Below, in pieces: positions 61,103 to 64,000 of a stretch of 64,000 nucleotides of DNA. The DNA is taken from positions 3,013,001-3,077,000 of the forward strand of contig NZ_CP041348.1 in the NCBI RefSeq assembly GCF_009834365.1. The letters are read 5' to 3'. The stretch is from Komagataeibacter xylinus. Lineage in GTDB: Bacteria > Pseudomonadota > Alphaproteobacteria > Acetobacterales > Acetobacteraceae. A program made the position numbers and the translations under genes. Below the pieces are notes generated by a model. It was not told the DNA's origin, ran no database searches, and was given only the letters and a program-made list of their open reading frames with translations. Each line of letters starts with the position of its first letter. Position 1 is the stretch's first letter.

Positions 61103-63418
61103 TCAGGACTTTGCAGGGCTTGCAGCGGCAGGACTGGCGGCAGGCGCAGCTTCTTTCTTGCTGCTGCTCTCGGGTTTGCCCTCTTTCTTGGCGCGGGCTG
61201 CATCGATTTCACGAATGACGGCAGGCGCTCCGCCACGGCGCACCCAGGCTTCCAGATCCTGCGGTGCCAGCGGCTTGGCGAACAGGTAGCCCTGCATCAC
61301 GTCGCAGTTCAGCTTTTCCAGCAGGTCGCGCTGCTGTTCGGTCTCGACGCCTTCGGTCACGACCGTCATGCCCAGCCGCGAGCCGATGCCGATCACCGCC
61401 ATGGTTACGGCCTGGGCATTGGTGTCATATTCAAAATCGTTGATGAAGCTGCGGTCGATCTTGATCTCGGTCAGCGGCAGACGCGTGAGCCGCGAGAGCG
61501 ATGAATACCCCGTGCCGAAATCATCCATAGACAGGCCGCAGCCGATATTGCGGATCGACTGGAGCACTTCCTCGGTGTCGCGGCTGTTATCCATCATCAC
61601 GCTTTCGGTAATTTCCACCGTCAGGCGCGCGGGCTTGAGGTTATGCTCCTTGAGCAGGGCGGCGATATGCTCGGGCAGCGCGCGATTGCGGAAATGCACG
61701 GCAGACAGGTTCACAGCCACGGTGGGCACATGCACGCCGTCGCGGTCCCATTTCACGATCTGGCGGCACGCCTCGAGCAGCGACCAGCGGCCAATGGCCT
61801 CGATTTGGCCGGTCTCCTCCGCCACGGCAATGAAGCGCGAGGGGAAGATGTTGCCAAGGTGCGGATGGTGCCAGCGCGACAGGGCCTCCACACCGCTAAG
61901 TTCGAGCGTGTGGGTGCGCACCTGCGGCTGATAGTGCAACTGCAGCATGCCCTGTGCCAGCGAATCACGCAGCGCCGAGCCCAGCACCAGCCGGTCCTGC
62001 GCCACCTGATTCTTTTCCAGATTGGCGAAGCGGAAGATGCCGCGCCCGTCTTCCTTCGCCTGACGCATGGCGGTATCGGCATGGCTGAGCAGGGATTCGC
62101 TGTCGGGCCCGTTGGCGGGGAAGGTGCTGATGCCGATCGAGCACGAGATCGACAGCGTGTTCTGCCCGATCTGGAGCGGGCGGCCAATAGTTTCGAGCAG
62201 CTTGTGGGCGATTTCCTCGATCTGCTTGCCTTCGCAATCGGGCACCACCACCACGAACTCATCGCCGCCCGAGCGGCTGAGCACGTAATCCTCCTTGGCG
62301 ATGGAGCGGATGCGCCCTGCGATCTCGACAAGGAACTGGTCGGCATAGACATGACCAAGTGCATCATTGATATCGCGGAAACGGTCGATATCGAGCATGA
62401 AAATGGCCAGCGTGCGGTTACCGGGCTGGGCGATGATGTCTTCCATCACGCGATGCAGCGCACCACGGTTGAGCAGGCCGGTCAGGCTGTCATAGCGGGC
62501 AAGCTGGGTCAGGTGGGTCTTGGTGGCATGCTGCTCCAGCGCCAGCGCGCAGAAGGGCAGGCACGCGCCCACAAGACGCTGCGGCCATGCGCCAAGCTGG
62601 TTGGGCTCACGCAGGTAAAGCGCGAAAATGCCTGTCACCCGCCCGTCACCGGCCATGACGGGTGCTGCATAGCACGACTGCAGCCCCAACGAGCGGCACA
62701 TGGACTGATAATTATCCCACACCAGGCGACCGGTATAGGAAGCATTGGCCTTGAGCTTCTCCACATCAGAAGGTGACGGCACGGTGGTTTCAAGCGCATT
62801 GCGGATGCGCGGCGGCAGCGCGGAGGTGCAGATCACCCGCCAGGGCTGCGCATCATCAAGCACCAGCAGGGCCGCGACCGAATTGGGCACGAAGGCCTCG
62901 ACCTTGCGGCAGATCAGCTCGCCAATATCCTGAATCAGCATGTCGCTGGCCAGCGCCTGCAGCACGTCGTTCTGCAGGATCAGGATCTTGCGCCGCTGGC
63001 TCTCCTCCGTGACGTTCTTCATCACGCCCATGTAGTAGGTGAGCCGCTTGTCCCCCTGCCCGATCTGCACCTTGGAGAGCGAAAGCTCGCCGCAGATATA
63101 TTCCCCATCGGCGCGGGTGAATTCCACCTCGCGCGATGTGCCGACAATGCGGTTATGCCCGGTCTCGCGGTTGCGGTCGATGTAGCGGTCATGCTCATGG
63201 CGCAGGCGCATGGGCACCAGGCAGTCGACATTGCGGCCGATCACATCGGCCCGGGGAATGCCCCACAGGGCTTCCGCCGCCTGATTATAGAAGATGATCT
63301 CGTTTTCCTGCCCGATGATGACAGTTGCATCAATGGCCTGCTCAAGGGCGGGAAGAAGGATTTCTGTGGTGAGGGCTGTGATATCGGGCATCGTCGTGCG
63401 GTCTTTCTTAGCTGTCAT
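61103..63418 (-). CDS. pdeA1: haem-PAS sensor c-di-GMP phosphodiesterase PdeA1 type
   Basis: Breaks down cyclic-di-GMP. 771 residues in the order PAS (about 12-140), GAF-like (150-295), GGDEF (300-460), EAL (480-735) and a charged Ala/Lys-rich tail. The PAS domain is closely like the haem PAS of DosP and FixL; His76 in RLRHEHDRYIDRNRETG is the likely haem ligand, so oxygen is the likely signal, as known for PDEA1 of K. xylinus. GGDEF (384-388) is intact. The EAL domain is complete: EALSRWHHP (511-513), VEITES, DDFGTGYSSLSRL, EIKIDRSFI and TEGVETEQQ. The start overlaps the regulator stop by four bases (ATGA). Confidence 0.92.
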   Translation of the reverse strand: MTAKKDRTTMPDITALTTEILLPALEQAIDATVIIGQENEIIFYNQAAEALWGIPRADVIGRNVDCLVPMRLRHEHDRYIDRNRETGHNRIVGTSREVEFTRADGEYICGELSLSKVQIGQGDKRLTYYMGVMKNVTEESQRRKILILQNDVLQALASDMLIQDIGELICRKVEAFVPNSVAALLVLDDAQPWRVICTSALPPRIRNALETTVPSPSDVEKLKANASYTGRLVWDNYQSMCRSLGLQSCYAAPVMAGDGRVTGIFALYLREPNQLGAWPQRLVGACLPFCALALEQHATKTHLTQLARYDSLTGLLNRGALHRVMEDIIAQPGNRTLAIFMLDIDRFRDINDALGHVYADQFLVEIAGRIRSIAKEDYVLSRSGGDEFVVVVPDCEGKQIEEIAHKLLETIGRPLQIGQNTLSISCSIGISTFPANGPDSESLLSHADTAMRQAKEDGRGIFRFANLEKNQVAQDRLVLGSALRDSLAQGMLQLHYQPQVRTHTLELSGVEALSRWHHPHLGNIFPSRFIAVAEETGQIEAIGRWSLLEACRQIVKWDRDGVHVPTVAVNLSAVHFRNRALPEHIAALLKEHNLKPARLTVEITESVMMDNSRDTEEVLQSIRNIGCGLSMDDFGTGYSSLSRLTRLPLTEIKIDRSFINDFEYDTNAQAVTMAVIGIGSRLGMTVVTEGVETEQQRDLLEKLNCDVMQGYLFAKPLAPQDLEAWVRRGGAPAVIREIDAARAKKEGKPESSSKKEAAPAASPAAASPAKS

Positions 63419-64000
63419 TCGGAGTGGGCCACGATCGCCCGCAAGCGGTCAGGGTCGAGAATATGGATGGCGCGCCGTTCGCGGGAGATAAGCTGCTCCC
63501 GCTGGAAGGCACTGAGCAGGCGGCTGACAGTCTCGGTGGTCAGACCTAGGAAATCGGCCATGTCCGCGCGTGAGATGGCCGGGTCAACGGGCCAGAGTTC
63601 ACCCGGCCCCATGCGCATGCCCTGACCGAGCAGGAATGTGGCGAGGCGCTCGCGCGCGGTCTGGCGGCCAAGCATGAGCAGCCGGTTATGCAGGCTGACG
63701 AGCAACTGGCGGGCGGAATGAAGCGAAGCCGCGCACGCGCCGGGCGATGTTTCATGCAGACGGCTCATATAGGGCGCTGGCACGCATACAACCTGTAGTG
63801 TACGCATGGCTTCGGCGCTGTAATGATAGTGGGCGCAGGGATAGGCGGGGAGCACATCGCCTTTATGGGCAAAACCGATAATCTGTCTCCGCCCGTCAGG
63901 CAGGGATTTAAAAAGACGCGCGCCTCCAGCCACCACATGGAAATGCATGCTGGCGGGCATATCTTCCGTCATGAATTCCTGACGTTCGGAAAATGTCCGT
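63415..64000 (-). CDS. cdg1A: Crp/Fnr-family regulator, FixK/AadR type (cut by the window edge)
   Basis: The frame is open to the right edge, so the N-terminus is missing. What is seen is the end of the cyclic-nucleotide-like barrel (FHVVAGGARLFKSLPDGRRQIIGFAHKGDVL), the dimer helix and the winged helix ISRADMADFLGLTTETVSRLLSAF with the E-xx-SR recognition element of the FixK/Fnr group. No Fnr-like Cys cluster is visible in this part, which agrees with FixK/AadR-type members. It would control the operon in response to oxygen-linked signals. The gene overlaps pdeA1 by four bases and corresponds to cdg1A of K. xylinus. Confidence 0.88.
   Translation of the reverse strand, partial: RTFSERQEFMTEDMPASMHFHVVAGGARLFKSLPDGRRQIIGFAHKGDVLPAYPCAHYHYSAEAMRTLQVVCVPAPYMSRLHETSPGACAASLHSARQLLVSLHNRLLMLGRQTARERLATFLLGQGMRMGPGELWPVDPAISRADMADFLGLTTETVSRLLSAFQREQLISRERRAIHILDPDRLRAIVAHSE

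Overview
The window is GC-rich chromosomal DNA from an acetic acid bacterium, most likely Komagataeibacter or a close relative (Acetobacteraceae). Three things point there: a four-gene cyclic-di-GMP operon in the order FixK-type regulator, phosphodiesterase with haem-type PAS, diguanylate cyclase, Rrf2 regulator, which matches the cdg1 layout known from the cellulose-producing Komagataeibacter xylinus; a two-subunit PQQ polyol dehydrogenase (sldB-sldA); and many exported cytochromes c and Tat-exported oxidoreductases. No rRNA, tRNA or CRISPR array was seen.

Layout. 1-514: right end of an IS5-family element. 0.8-5.2 kb: mntH, a small WYL-like protein, a large MscS channel. 5.5-8.8 kb: small unknown genes and a GT-A type transferase. 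8.8-10.6 kb: a Tat-exported D-amino-acid-oxidase-like flavoprotein whose motif order is circularly permuted, overlapping a cytochrome c gene. 11.5-24.1 kb: one six-gene operon glgA-glgB-glgX-treZ-malQ-treY with overlapping genes, making glycogen and turning it into trehalose. 24.3-27.5 kb: a broken small gene and a group of stress-type genes (DUF4142, KGG repeat, YfdX). 27.7-35.4 kb: VOC protein, DUF3574, CDP-diacylglycerol pyrophosphatase, an exported phosphoesterase, a dihaem peroxidase, a nucleoside hydrolase and a TauE/SafE exporter. 35.5-43 kb: mucR, an iron uptake operon (P19-type protein plus ABC transporter) under a perfect Fur box, and an OprB-type porin behind a second Fur box. 43-49.5 kb: FUSC-type exporter, small envelope proteins, PhoD, a fecI-fecR deletion remnant and a class A acid phosphatase. 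49.6-52.8 kb: cytochrome c, and an operon of Tat amine oxidase, cytochrome c and exported RidA. 53-57.1 kb: tag, mdaB, sldB-sldA. 58.1-64 kb: two NsrR paralogues and the cyclic-di-GMP operon, cut by the right edge.

How it fits together. Much of the window concerns oxidation outside the cytoplasm with electrons passed to the respiratory chain. Besides the PQQ polyol dehydrogenase there are two separate exported flavoprotein plus cytochrome c modules, one of the D-amino-acid oxidase fold and one of the L-amino-acid/amine oxidase fold, the latter with its own exported imine-hydrolase candidate (RidA). This pairing is the best candidate for an undescribed system. Three exported phosphatases carry a shared 18-bp PHO-box-like motif upstream. 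A dispersed palindromic repeat of about 40-70 bp occurs at least nine times, nearly always just after stop codons, and at one place seems to supply the start of a gene. Gene decay is visible at three places: an Imm33-like pseudogene, a fused fecI-fecR remnant and a possible frameshift in a porin signal peptide.
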